A DNA stretch of 64,000 nucleotides from an uncultured Flavobacteriales bacterium (GTDB lineage: Bacteria > Bacteroidota > Bacteroidia > Flavobacteriales > JBLHRE01): assembly GCA_937139155.1 (NCBI GenBank), contig CAKZPI010000043.1, positions 62,001 to 126,000 of the forward strand, in the 5' to 3' direction. Position 1 is the stretch's first letter; every line of letters starts with the position of its first letter. Positions 37,985 to 46,538 of this stretch are shown piece by piece. Below the pieces are notes generated by a model, which saw only the letters and a list, made by a program, of their open reading frames with translations, had not been told where the DNA came from and searched no databases. Position numbers and translations under genes: made by a program.

Positions 37985-38888
37985 AACCTTATCCGCCTTT
38001 TTAGATTATATGGAATTGCCTCGTCCAGAGCACCCTATGTTAAGTGTTATGGTGGAAATAAGTAAAAAGGATGAATACCTTCCATGCTCCATTGCAAGCT
38101 CTCCACCTGTATCAAACGATTGTTATTCGATTAGCCTGAAAAAGATTCTAAAAGGCGATCTGAACTACGGGCGCACAAAGTATGATTTCACCAACGGCGC
38201 TTTGATTTTCATTGCTCCAAGACAAGTAATGCAATGGGGTGGCCAGATGGTTTATGAGCAAAAGGGATTTTCGATCCATTTCCACGAAGACTTCATAAAG
38301 GGTACTGAATTGGCGCAGCAGATTAAGAAATATGGATTCTTTTCATATTCAGTAAACGAGGCCTTACACCTTTCTCCACGAGAGGAAGAACAATTGGAAG
38401 CCATAGTTGAAAGCATTTACATCGAATACCAGAACAATCAGGATGAGTATAGCAAAGACATAATTATTTCCCACCTCAGCACCCTGCTTAAATATGCCAA
38501 TAGGTTTTACGAAAGGCAGTTTATCCACCGTAAAGAATTGTCGACCAATTTGCTTGAGCAATTTAATAGACAGCTTGAAGCCTATTTTGACTCGGGTCTT
38601 TTGCAGGAAAAAGGAATTCCGAGCATAGAGGAAATTGCAGGAAAATTGTCGGTTTCACAACGTTATCTAAGCGATACCCTGAAGAGCGAAACCGGTAAAA
38701 CATCTACCGAACATTTGCAGCTGTATTTGATTGATGAGGCCAAAAACTTACTACTCAAGCCTAACAAAACCGTTTCCGAAGTGGCTTATGATTTAGGGTT
38801 TGAGTACCCACCCTATTTTTCAAGGCTTTTCAAAAAGAAAGAAGGCATTAGTCCTTCAGAATACAGAAAGAAATTTAAGCTGAACTAA
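37971..38888 (+). CDS. AraC-family transcriptional regulator (copy 1)
   Basis: The 305-residue regulator has an N-terminal cupin-like sensing domain (residues about 1-180). The C-terminal double helix-turn-helix spans about 215-305: IEEIAGKLSVSQRYLSDTLK in the first HTH, then VSEVAYDLGFEYPPYFSRLF and FKKKEGISPSEYRK, the classical AraC signature. It overlaps the preceding gene by 14 bp. It probably controls its own operon through the paired GTATACGT sites at 35293-35321. The identical copy is at 50401-51318. Confidence 0.92.
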   Translation: MQHFKTLSAFLDYMELPRPEHPMLSVMVEISKKDEYLPCSIASSPPVSNDCYSISLKKILKGDLNYGRTKYDFTNGALIFIAPRQVMQWGGQMVYEQKGFSIHFHEDFIKGTELAQQIKKYGFFSYSVNEALHLSPREEEQLEAIVESIYIEYQNNQDEYSKDIIISHLSTLLKYANRFYERQFIHRKELSTNLLEQFNRQLEAYFDSGLLQEKGIPSIEEIAGKLSVSQRYLSDTLKSETGKTSTEHLQLYLIDEAKNLLLKPNKTVSEVAYDLGFEYPPYFSRLFKKKEGISPSEYRKKFKLN

Positions 38889-38959
38889 ATGGGTTGATTG
38901 TTTTTGAAGGAAGCCGGTCGAAGACTCAGACCGTAACTTCAGAGGAATCGAGGCTATGA

Positions 38960-39684
38960 GGGTGACTATTGACTAGTGATAGAGTGTACTGAAATTGAGC
39001 GCTTTAACACCTCAAACACTAAAACAACTCTATCAACTATAAACCCTCAACCATCAACTCAGGGTGACTAGTGACTGGATGTCTGAAATTGAGCGCTTTA
39101 ACACATCAATCGCCTAAACAACTCAACACCTCAACGACTCAACTGGGGTGACTAGTGACTAGTGACTGGATGGCATGAAAATCAACATCTTACAACCAAA
39201 TCTAGCCAATAGCCAATAGCCAAAAGCGAAAAGCAATAGCAGCATGGGGTACTAAACACTCTGACTTTGGCCTGAAATTGACCGTCTCAACGCCTCAAAA
39301 TCTAAACACCTCAACACCTCAACGACTAAACTGGGGTGACTAGTGACTGGATGTCTGAAATTGAGCGCTTTAACACATCAAACACCTCTATCAACTATAA
39401 ACCCTCAACCATCAACACGGGGTGACTAGTGACTGGATGGCGTGAAAATCAACATCTTACAACCAAATCTAGCCAATAGCCAATAGCCAAAAGCAATAGC
39501 AGCATGGGGTACTAAACACTCTGACTTTGGCCTGAAATTGACCGTCTCAACGACTCAACACCTCAACGCCTCAACGACTAAACTGGGGTGACTAGTGACT
39601 GGATGTCTTGAAATTGAGTGAATTAACGCCTAAATCACTAAACAACTAAACACCTCAACGACTAAACGACTAAACGACTCAACA
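38960..39684. repeat. Largest short tandem repeat array
   Basis: It fills most of the 1,009-bp gene-free stretch 38889-39897. Two kinds of module alternate. One joins a GACTAGT run to GGATGTCTTGAAATTGAG and 9-bp CTCAACxxC units. The other joins a GACTAGT run to GGATGGCATGAAAATCAAC, TAGCCAA repeats, an AAGCAATAGCAGCATGGGG phrase and CTCAAC units. At least four GACTAGT-led modules are visible after the segment end at 39298. No reading frame of note is present. Confidence 0.85.
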
Positions 39685-39758
39685 TCTTAGCCGCCAAAGC
39701 CTGTATAGCCTGGGTACGGTGGAACCTATAGAGGAAAGCCAAGACATTTGAAGATGCC

Positions 39759-39844
39759 CCTTGGAATAAGAATCAAAAATATCTTAGTTTAACCCCTCAT
39801 AACTTCGGGGTAAAAGTGAATGGATTGCTTTTATTATCTGTTGT
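39759..39844. repeat. Hairpin-bearing leader element (copy 1 of 3)
   Basis: This element reads CTTGGAATAAGAATCAAAAA, TATCTTAGTTTAACCCCTCA, TAACTTCGGGGTAAAAGTGA and ATGGATTGCTTTTATTATCT. It recurs with small changes at 43303-43391 and 51822-51902, each time shortly before a gene. The central TTTA(A)CCCC and GGGGTAAA arms can pair as a hairpin; in the third copy the 8-bp arms are perfect. It might act as a leader, a terminator or a recombination site. Confidence 0.75.
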
Positions 39845-39897
39845 ATGGCATACGAGAATTCACAATTCCAACAAAAGATAATTGAAAACAAATAAAT

Positions 39898-40422
39898 ATG
39901 GAATACACTCAAGAAGATAATTTACTAATTCAAAGCTATTTTACTACTGCATTTCTTGTGGAATTAAAAAACATAGATTTCCTGAATAGTGACTATTATA
40001 AAAATGCTTCGTTCGAAGATAAGTTTATTAAAGAGAATTTACCGAAAATTGGAATTGATAATCAGGGAACAATGTTGATGGTTCTTTATACAATGCTCGT
40101 AGTTCCAAGACAATTGTTAGAGAAAGATTTTCCAGCTGAGTTTAATGCTTTAAATGGAAAAGTAGATGAATTAAAATCTGAAGCAACGTCGACTTATAGG
40201 AAAGATTCGGATGGAATTGATTATATCAGACACATTAGAAATGCTGTAGCTCATGCAAGGGTAGATTTTATTCCAAATACTTCTGTGAAATTTACTGACG
40301 AAAATAATAGAGGTGAAAAGTGTGAAATTACAATTCCTCTTCAGAAAACTGGATTATTTCTTACAGATCTTCAGAATGTTTTTATGAAATATATTGAAAC
40401 ATTAAAAGTAAAGATGAAATAA
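39898..40422 (+). CDS. HEPN-like domain protein
   Basis: The 174-residue all-helical protein carries the motif RNAVAH at residues 114-119, which fits the R-x4-H signature of HEPN nucleases and HEPN-family RNA-binding proteins. There is no adjacent minimal nucleotidyltransferase gene, the usual HEPN-MNT antitoxin partner. Its preceding leader is the hairpin element at 39759. It may be a defence or toxin component (inference). Confidence 0.6.
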   Translation: MEYTQEDNLLIQSYFTTAFLVELKNIDFLNSDYYKNASFEDKFIKENLPKIGIDNQGTMLMVLYTMLVVPRQLLEKDFPAEFNALNGKVDELKSEATSTYRKDSDGIDYIRHIRNAVAHARVDFIPNTSVKFTDENNRGEKCEITIPLQKTGLFLTDLQNVFMKYIETLKVKMK

Positions 40423-40427
40423 AGTAC

Positions 40428-40562
40428 GCCATACAACACTGTATATACAAAATGGGGGAAATAGCAGTAAACTCAAGGGCTGTAGCCCGCTTCGAAATTA
40501 CCTCGGTTTGATAAGTTTTAAACCCGCAATCGCCCACATTTGCATATACTTGTCCGTTAGTC
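40428..40562. repeat. Imperfect palindrome between cassette-like genes
   Basis: The arms ACAACACTGTATATACAAAA TGGGGG and CGCCCACATTTGCATATACT TGTCCGTTAG are imperfectly complementary over about 28 bp and enclose some 80 bp with further internal pairing (GGGCTGTAGCCC). The ends CAAC and CGTTAG resemble the R boxes of integron attC sites (GTTRRRY), but with mismatches. Confidence 0.6.
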
Positions 40563-40638
40563 AACCTTCAATAAACATCCGGCGGATCGAGAACAAATAC
40601 GGGTTTAAAACGTTAAATTTGGAAGAAGACCTTGTGAG

Positions 40639-40872
40639 ATGAGTATACAGGCAGAAAAACTGAGGCTAATCGAGTGGCTTATCGGCCTTGACGACAAGAC
40701 TACAATCGAGAGACTTAAATGGCTGAGAGAAGATACTGCTGCAGCGTCTGACTGGTGGGATGAGATATCGGATGCGGAAAGAGCTTCCATTGAACGCGGA
40801 CTTGAGGATAGTAAACAAGGCAGAGTAACACCGCATAAAGAGGTCCGCAAGAAGTATGAAAAGTGGCTATAA
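40639..40872 (+). CDS. Antitoxin of a RelE/ParE-type module (partner toxin broken)
   Basis: The 77-residue acidic helical protein has IERLKWLREDTAAASDWWDE and DAERASIERGLEDSKQGRVT, then PHKEVRKKYEKWL. This is the usual layout of the short addiction-module antitoxins in which the C-terminal part wraps the toxin. It overlaps the downstream toxin frame by 17 bp. The toxin gene carries an in-frame stop. Confidence 0.75.
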   Translation: MSIQAEKLRLIEWLIGLDDKTTIERLKWLREDTAAASDWWDEISDAERASIERGLEDSKQGRVTPHKEVRKKYEKWL

Positions 40873-41164
40873 GATCACCTGGACTGACGAGGCAAACAGA
40901 AATTTCAACAATATCATAGCTTACCTTTAGGAACACTGGACAGAAAAGGAGTTGAAGAAATTCTCTCGAGGACTCGACCAATGGATTGAGTTGATTTCCC
41001 AAAGACCTCCGATATTTCCCATCACAGAGAAGCATAAGAATGTTAGAAAAGTGGTTCTGAGCAAGCAGACTACGATCTACTATGAGGTAAAGCCTGAAAG
41101 CATTAAGGTCATATCTCTATTTGACAACCGGCAAGATTTTAAGAAGATTAAAATAAAAAAGTAA
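40856..41164 (+). pseudogene. RelE/ParE toxin interrupted by an amber codon
   Basis: From the ATG at 40856 the frame reads MKSGYKITWTDEANRNFNNI, and then a TAG at 40928-40930 stops it after 24 codons. The frame then stays open to 41164 (EHWTEKELKKFSRGLDQWIE, later KVISLFDNRQDFKKIKI), matching the RelE/ParE fold throughout. A single point mutation has thus removed the toxin. The intact relative is at 41576-41890 (FWDNRQDPKRLL). Confidence 0.8.
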
Positions 41165-41351
41165 GGTTGCCTTAGGGCGTATAAAGCTTATGGCGGGCGA
41201 ACGACTGACAGCAGAATTTTCGCTCCTGAGCCTGTCTTGGTCTTGGTGGACAGGAAATTTCTTCGAAACTTCCACAAGTCAAAAACGCAAACCGTGAAAC
41301 ATTATGAAGCCTCAGATTAATTTCCGAAATTGTAAGATAAATTGAGTAGCT

Positions 41352-41594
41352 ATGGCGACAGTTGATAAAATACGTAGTGGGTTAATAGATAAGATACTGG
41401 CAATAAAAAATAGGGATTTATTGGTTGCACTTGATAAACTGATTTCTTCAAGTTTAGCAGATAATGATTTGGTTGAATTAACGGCTGAACAAAAAGAAAT
41501 GCTTGAAATGAGTGAGGAGGATATTAAAAATGGGCGGCTGATTTCACAAGATGCTATGGATAAACGGAATCTTGAATGGCTAAACGAATTGTAA
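41352..41594 (+). CDS. Antitoxin of a RelE/ParE-type module
   Basis: The 80-residue acidic helical protein has DLVELTAEQKEMLEMSEEDI and KNGRLISQDAMDKRNLEWLN, the latter fitting the common C-terminal antitoxin pattern (note the similar GRxxxxxEVxKKxxxWL of the module upstream). Its 3' end overlaps the toxin start by 19 bp, so the two are coupled. Confidence 0.8.
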   Translation: MATVDKIRSGLIDKILAIKNRDLLVALDKLISSSLADNDLVELTAEQKEMLEMSEEDIKNGRLISQDAMDKRNLEWLNEL

Positions 41595-41890
41595 GGTGGA
41601 CAAGAACTGCGGATATTCAATATGTTGGGATTCTTGAATATTGGGTAAAAAGAAATAGGTCTACAGCCTTTTCAAAAAATCTGATAAAAGGAGTAGCTGA
41701 GCGAACAAACCAGATTGCAAAAACACCTTTTATGTTTAAGAAGGCTGAATTTAAAGAAACTAGAGTTGCATCTCTCCAAAATTTCAGCATTTTCTACAAA
41801 GTGTCGGATGAAGAAATATTGATTACGGCATTTTGGGATAATCGACAGGATCCGAAAAGGCTTCTAAGGATTTTAGAGAATAAAAAATAA
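41576..41890 (+). CDS. RelE/ParE-family toxin
   Basis: The 104-residue protein has the fold pattern of ParE/RelE: KRIVRWTRTADIQYVGILEY, then KTPFMFKKAEFKETRVASLQ and a last strand with EILITAFWDNRQDPKRLLRI. It could be an mRNA interferase or a gyrase poison; the sequence alone does not decide this. It is intact, unlike its neighbour at 40856. Confidence 0.85.
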   Translation: MAKRIVRWTRTADIQYVGILEYWVKRNRSTAFSKNLIKGVAERTNQIAKTPFMFKKAEFKETRVASLQNFSIFYKVSDEEILITAFWDNRQDPKRLLRILENKK

Positions 41891-41961
41891 CCTTGCCCAA
41901 CATCTAAACGTTTCCCAAACACGCTGGAAAATGACCGGTGATCTATAAGGCCATTAAAAAA

Positions 41962-42426
41962 ATGAATCGAGTACAATACATTCTAATGATAGCTTTGACC
42001 CTAGGGCTACTAACTTATTCGTCCGCATGTGAATGTCCAGGTTATCGACTGGCTGAAATGGACTCAATAAGTTATAAAAACAATGAAATTGTCTTGATTG
42101 GCAAAATTACTTCGATAGACCAAGACTGTTATGAAATAGAGGTGAAACAACTTATCAAAGGGAATATAACGAGTAAAAAAATAGTTGGCATTTACTCACT
42201 TCGGAAGGGACTCATGAGCAGTTGCAGCTTTTATCCCCAGTTTAATACAGACTACTTACTTTACCTTAACCCAACCCAGACAGGGAAGGATCTTTATTAC
42301 TACGCTAGTCAATGTGAAGGAAGTAGAGCCTTGGATCAGAGACAGAAACCATTGACCATTTATGAATCAGACAAACAATTGAATGATTGGACGGGGGAAT
42401 GGATTGAACAAATGAAAAAGGAATAA
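41962..42426 (+). CDS. Secreted protein with N-terminal Cys pair, unknown function
   Basis: The 154-residue product from the ATG at 41962 starts with an export signal (IALTLGLLTYSSACECPG). The mature part begins near CECPG and has a beta-rich core (EIVLIGKITSIDQDCYEIEV, KIVGIYSL, SSCSFYPQFNTDYLLYL), resembling the TIMP/NTR-like fold with disulfide cysteines. This fold assignment is tentative. A GTG at 41938 would extend the signal. It is one of the cassette-like genes. Confidence 0.7.
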   Translation: MNRVQYILMIALTLGLLTYSSACECPGYRLAEMDSISYKNNEIVLIGKITSIDQDCYEIEVKQLIKGNITSKKIVGIYSLRKGLMSSCSFYPQFNTDYLLYLNPTQTGKDLYYYASQCEGSRALDQRQKPLTIYESDKQLNDWTGEWIEQMKKE

Positions 42427-42582
42427 AAACGGTTGCCAATAATTAGTATTCTCAAGCCGGATTGAATCCCGCTCCAGTTGGGGTTTTACGGTTGACAGAG
42501 AAATCTTTTGTTTCTTTACAAAACCACAGAAAGGGCCGCTTAGGGTTTATTAAAACTCTTGTGCCCAATTTGACCAAGACCC

Positions 42583-42957
42583 ATGACAATAGCATATCTC
42601 ACATCAAGCGTTATATCCCCATTTCTTAAAAGCGTCCTTACATTGACCACCATTCTCCTGATTTGCTCTGGACTGATTTGGGTTTACTTCATCGCCTATG
42701 GCACAATAGAATTTGGTCATTTGCCAAAATATGGAGACCCAGAACTTATATCATATGACGGGTTGGATAGAAAGCTAATCGTTTGTTCGACATTAATCAT
42801 GTTCTATGGAGTATTGACATGGACCGGAACCTTCCTTTTGACAAGGGTTTTAAGAATAAAAGGAATTCCACCGAGAGTTTTGAATTTGGGGCTTTTGACT
42901 TTGATAGGAAACCTCTTGATAATGTTTAGCCCTTCGTTTATATGGGCGCTCGACTGA
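42583..42957 (+). CDS. Small polytopic membrane protein, unknown function
   Basis: The 124-residue protein has three hydrophobic helices, at residues about 18-36, 63-84 and 97-118. No motif is recognised. It lies 156 bp downstream of the secreted-protein gene. Confidence 0.6.
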   Translation: MTIAYLTSSVISPFLKSVLTLTTILLICSGLIWVYFIAYGTIEFGHLPKYGDPELISYDGLDRKLIVCSTLIMFYGVLTWTGTFLLTRVLRIKGIPPRVLNLGLLTLIGNLLIMFSPSFIWALD

Positions 42958-43119
42958 TAAATAAAAAACGTTTGCTAATAACCCCGCATCCCCAAAGGCT
43001 AGAGGTGATCTGTAAGGCCCAACAAGAATGCCATGTTGAAGGAAGCTTGGCTTTGGAGTGATTAGATGAGGTATTGGGAAAAAGGAAATAGGTGCTAGTA
43101 AAATATTACCCTGCCTAAA

Positions 43120-43216
43120 TGTCTCAAGAAATAAACGCCTCAACAGCCGCGACTGGTGACTGGATGAATTGAACATCTTAAGACCTGAACCAGCTACCTG
43201 CCAAAAGCCAACAGCC
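43120..43216. repeat. Decayed short tandem repeat array
   Basis: In the 442-bp gene-free stretch 42958-43399, a worn copy of the repeat module is recognisable: GTCTCAAGAAATAAACGCCT CAACA, then GACTGGTGACTGGATG and GCCAAAAGCCAACAGC. It is followed at 43303 by the hairpin leader element. It looks older than the other arrays. Confidence 0.6.
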
Positions 43217-43302
43217 GCTTTAAGGCATTACCTGGCACTAAGAAATAGGAGCTGTTACCCAGTCTGAAATTTAAACGGGCAATTTAGGGCAATTGGAAAG
43301 CG

Positions 43303-43391
43303 GCTTGGAATAAGAATCAAAAATATCTTAGTTTAACCCCTCATAACTCCGGGATAAAAGTGAATGGATTGCTTTTATTCAGTTTTGTAGC
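43303..43391. repeat. Hairpin-bearing leader element (copy 2 of 3)
   Basis: Nearly identical to 39759-39844 over about 75 bp. Here the second arm reads GGGATAAA, which weakens the hairpin. It ends about 10 bp before the start of the next gene at 43400. Confidence 0.75.
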
Positions 43392-43399
43392 CAATTTGA

Positions 43400-43777
43400 A
43401 TGACCCGACCAGAATTCATATCAATTCACAAACCAGACAACCAAAACGACTGGTTCGTTTTGCAAACGAGCGAGGGAAACTATGAACTTCGTCTCGGTGG
43501 AATCAGATCAACGTCAAGACAACTGACTAACAAGAAGGTAAGCCTGCCTTTTGGTGCGACTTCGATCAAGAAAATTAGGACAGACGATTTCTCAATTTAC
43601 ATCGAATTGTCGAATGGCTACTGCATTGTCCATTCCGACACCTTTATTGACGGAAATGGAAATACCACATTTGAAATCAGGTTCCTAACACCAGACGAAT
43701 TCAAGACGGAAAAGCAATCCTGGTATGACTCAGACGAAGAATTAAACGAATTAAAAACTGGCTACAACAACAAATAA
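43400..43777 (+). CDS. Hypothetical protein, cassette-like gene
   Basis: The 125-residue soluble protein is beta-rich and acidic toward the C-terminus (SWYDSDEELNELKTGYNNK). It has no export signal and no recognised domain. It starts immediately after the hairpin leader element and ends at an imperfect palindrome. Confidence 0.6.
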   Translation: MTRPEFISIHKPDNQNDWFVLQTSEGNYELRLGGIRSTSRQLTNKKVSLPFGATSIKKIRTDDFSIYIELSNGYCIVHSDTFIDGNGNTTFEIRFLTPDEFKTEKQSWYDSDEELNELKTGYNNK

Positions 43778-43875
43778 ACGCAATGCGGCTTTATTCGTTC
43801 TTCGGTTCATGTTCACGGTCGACAAGAACAAGTTCAGTAATTTTAACCACCGTTGGACGAAGCCGCACTGACGTT
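43777..43875. repeat. Imperfect palindrome between cassette-like genes
   Basis: AACGCAATGCGGCTTTATTC GTT at the left pairs with GGACGAAGCCGCACTGACGT T at the right, about 16 pairs with a few bulges, around a 50-bp loop with more self-complementarity. It starts at the last base of the upstream stop codon and ends 27 bp before the next gene. AAC and GTT at the extreme ends recall attC core boxes. Confidence 0.65.
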
Positions 43876-43902
43876 TATTAAACACGTTAAAAAGACCACA
43901 AT

Positions 43903-44607
43903 ATGACAAAATCAAATCACTATAAATATGCCCATATCTATTTGGCTTTTGGATTGGTGGTTGTATTAATTGGATTCAGCAAAACTTACTTCAATAACCT
44001 CGGTAATTTTTCCTTTTCATATCATTTGCACGGAATAAGCGCAACGCTATGGATGGTACTGCTAATAATTCAGCCTTATTTATTTCAAAAAGGCAAAATG
44101 AAAACACATAGATTACTCGGATGGTCTTCATTGGTATTAGCGCCTCTTATAATTATTGGCGGAGTCATAATGATGAAAATAATGATACAAGGGCAGGCAA
44201 ATTACCCGCCTAATATTGTTTATACTCTCGCATTTATTGATGTGTGTACATTGTTTGGTTTTGCCTCTCTATATATCCTGGCATTATATTTTCGGAAAAA
44301 CTTGATGCTTCATTCACGTTTTATGGTAAGCACTATTTTTGGCCCTCTTGTCCCCGCCTTAACTAGATTATTCTTAGTTGTTTTAGGAGTTGCCTCTAAC
44401 TTTACTGATGCGTTAACCTACTCATACGCTACTATAGAATTAGTGCTGCTTATTGTCATTTGGAAAGAAAGAAACGCAAAGGAGATTAAATTTACATATG
44501 CTCCCTTTCTCATTTTTATTTTAATCCAGCATATATTGATAAATTATGTGGATGATTGGAACTGGTGGGAAACTTTGATGAATGGTTTTGCAAACTATTC
44601 ACAGTAA
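43903..44607 (+). CDS. Polytopic membrane protein, DUF2306-like
   Basis: The 234-residue protein has about seven membrane helices with conserved His residues inside the membrane region (FSYHLHGISATLWMVLL, KTHRLLGW, MLHSRFM). This is reminiscent of DUF2306/cytochrome-b-like proteins that may bind haem through His pairs. The redox partner and function are unknown. It is one of the cassette-like genes. Confidence 0.7.
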   Translation: MTKSNHYKYAHIYLAFGLVVVLIGFSKTYFNNLGNFSFSYHLHGISATLWMVLLIIQPYLFQKGKMKTHRLLGWSSLVLAPLIIIGGVIMMKIMIQGQANYPPNIVYTLAFIDVCTLFGFASLYILALYFRKNLMLHSRFMVSTIFGPLVPALTRLFLVVLGVASNFTDALTYSYATIELVLLIVIWKERNAKEIKFTYAPFLIFILIQHILINYVDDWNWWETLMNGFANYSQ

Positions 44608-44617
44608 AAACATCTAC

Positions 44618-44712
44618 CAACATGGCTTTAAGTAATTGCTTGTTTTCGCCTATTTTGCAAGTTCCGCAGGAATTTCCAACTTGGTGTTTACTTGCAATTT
44701 AAAGTGCTAACC
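44618..44712. repeat. Imperfect palindrome between cassette-like genes
   Basis: AACATGGCTTTAAGTAATTG CTTG at the left and ACTTGCAATTTAAAGTGCTA ACC at the right pair over about 18 positions. A second stem (CAAGTT/AACTTG) lies inside. The multi-stem fold of about 95 bp resembles attC sites in architecture. Confidence 0.6.
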
Positions 44713-44757
44713 CACACAACTACTCATAGCCGAGAACATTTGGCAAGCATTTGAGAA

Positions 44758-45156
44758 ATGAGAATCATCACCTCCTGCGAGAACTGTAAACAAGAATTAG
44801 AAACCTGGACTTTTGCCCAGGACAGAGTTCAATTGGCACGACAACAAGGAGATCAAATTGAATTGACTTGCAAGAACTGTAATTCGACTGAAAAATATCC
44901 CGTTGACAATTTTTCCGCTGTTCCGAACCGACTTCTCCAGACCATTGCTCTGCTGGCATTTCTAATTGGAACCCCTCTGGTCATCTGGTTGATTTGGGAT
45001 GTATTCTGGAATTTGACAATGAGTTATTTCATTCTTGTGGCGACAGGACTTTTCTTGGTTCCCGGCATTGTTTACGGACTGATATTGAAAAATGACCGAA
45101 CCCGAGTAAACGCTTTCAACCGCCACCAATTCAGAGGCCGTCAAAGATTTCCCTAA
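44758..45156 (+). CDS. Zinc-ribbon membrane protein
   Basis: The 132-residue protein begins with a four-Cys zinc-ribbon pattern (CENCKQEL at residues 7-14 and CKNCNSTE near 38-45), followed by two membrane helices (residues about 61-80 and 89-110) and a basic tail. Such small ribbon-TM proteins are of unknown function. It is one of the cassette-like genes. Confidence 0.65.
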   Translation: MRIITSCENCKQELETWTFAQDRVQLARQQGDQIELTCKNCNSTEKYPVDNFSAVPNRLLQTIALLAFLIGTPLVIWLIWDVFWNLTMSYFILVATGLFLVPGIVYGLILKNDRTRVNAFNRHQFRGRQRFP

Positions 45157-45198
45157 CTTGGAACATATGAACGAATGTTTACAGTAAAAATTAAAAAC

Positions 45199-45618
45199 AT
45201 GAAAGCAAATCTTTTCTTCCTTGCCATTTTCTCATTAACGGTCATTTCTTGTGAGAAATACAAAGAGTTTGAACATCTGGAAGTAATAAACAGTTCTTTC
45301 ACCGGATCAGTCTCAGTAAGTGAATCCGCAGGAGATATTGACGGAGATTATAGTGGCATGGTTGATTCAGGAAATTACACCTTTATTTGGGACAATCCTT
45401 CCAAAGGAGTGGTCTTAAACGTGAGTAATTCCTCTTTAGCTGGAACAATACAATTTGTATTGGAAGACTCAAGGGGTAATGAAGTTTTAAATCAAACCTT
45501 GACAGCAGGAGTGTCTAATTCGTTTTCTGAAGATGGTAAAAAGGGCAAATGGAAAGTGAAAATTATTTTCTCTGATTTTGAAGGTGAAGGGACTTTTGAT
45601 TTAAATCCTATTAATTAA
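45199..45618 (+). CDS. Small lipoprotein, unknown function
   Basis: The 139-residue product from the ATG at 45199 has a lipoprotein signal (MKANLFFLAIFSLTVISCEK, Cys at residue 18). A Ser/Gly-rich beta domain follows, possibly an immunoglobulin-like or jelly-roll fold. It is the last gene before the second copy of the duplicated segment. Confidence 0.7.
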   Translation: MKANLFFLAIFSLTVISCEKYKEFEHLEVINSSFTGSVSVSESAGDIDGDYSGMVDSGNYTFIWDNPSKGVVLNVSNSSLAGTIQFVLEDSRGNEVLNQTLTAGVSNSFSEDGKKGKWKVKIIFSDFEGEGTFDLNPIN

Positions 45619-45731
45619 CAGCCTAAAAAAAACCTAAGTCTTCCTCGGAAGAATACCACCTGGGTTTTGCAAGAAAAACTGGGCTTCCGCTCAAAGTATA
45701 CCTTAGCCAAAATCTCAAAAATCCACCAAAG

Positions 45732-46202
45732 GGGGTGACTAGTGACTGGATGTCTTGAAATTGAGTGCTTTAACACATCAAACGCCTAAACAACTAAACG
45801 CCTAAACACCTCAACACCTCAACACCTCAACACCTCAACACCTCAACTGGGGTGACTAGTGACTAGTGACTGGATGGCATGAAAATCAACACCTTACAAC
45901 CAAATCTAGCCAATAGCCAAAAGCGAAAAGCAATAGCAGCATAGGGTACTAAACACTCTGACTTTGGCCTGAAATTGACCGTCTCAACGCCTCAACACCT
46001 CAACGCCTCAACACCTCAACTGGGGTGACTAGTGACTAGTGACTAGTGACTGGATGGCATGAAAATCAACACCTTACAACCAAATCTAGCCAATAGCCAA
46101 TAGCCAAAAGCGAAAAGCAATAGCAGCATGGGGTACTAAACACTCTGAATTTAGCCTGAAATTGACCGTCTCAACGCCTCAACGTCTCAACAGCTCAACA
46201 CC
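45732..46202. repeat. Short tandem repeat array
   Basis: It occupies most of the 920-bp gene-free stretch 45619-46538, the last part of which equals 33776-34108. It contains six consecutive CTCAACACC units and two complete TAGCCAA-type modules placed one after the other (from 45846 and 46021). From 46006 it belongs to duplication copy 2. No gene is seen. Confidence 0.85.
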
Positions 46203-46538
46203 CAAAGGAGGTCTAGATACCTAAAATCTTTTGGGGCGTGGCAGTAGGCGGTAAAAGCTAGTTTCGTCTAAAAAACAAAATTATCTTAGCCTAGCCACTA
46301 GGCGAAATTGCGAGAGCATCTGATTGGTGGTTAAGGGAATAAGGGCACTGATTCTAAACGGAATATTGTCTATAAAGACCCTAGAGAAACCAGGTGTTGA
46401 CACAAACTTTTTCATGCCATTTAGTAGCTTAACACGACCAACCTGAAGGTTTAATGGCAAATACTGAAAAGGTTTGCAAAATTCGCGGTACCCACCAAAA
46501 AAATATCATTAAAACGAAAATTGGTAATTGAATAACAA

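Larger units (their letters stand above)
33576..39298. repeat. 5,723-bp direct repeat, copy 1
   Basis: This segment matches 46006-51728 at a constant offset of 12,430 bp. All five encoded proteins are identical in the two copies, and the intergenic lines I compared base by base show no difference, synonymous sites included. Both ends lie inside the CTCAAC repeat arrays: identity starts at CCTCAACACCTCAAC and ends at CGCCTCAA, so the duplication was probably mediated by these arrays. Either it is very recent or it is kept identical by gene conversion. An assembly artefact must be excluded. Confidence 0.9.

Noticed and set aside
45619..45690. Terminator after the lipoprotein gene
   Set aside because: AAAACC/GGGTTTT and CTTCC/GGAAG can pair, but the stems are short, interrupted and without a following T-run.
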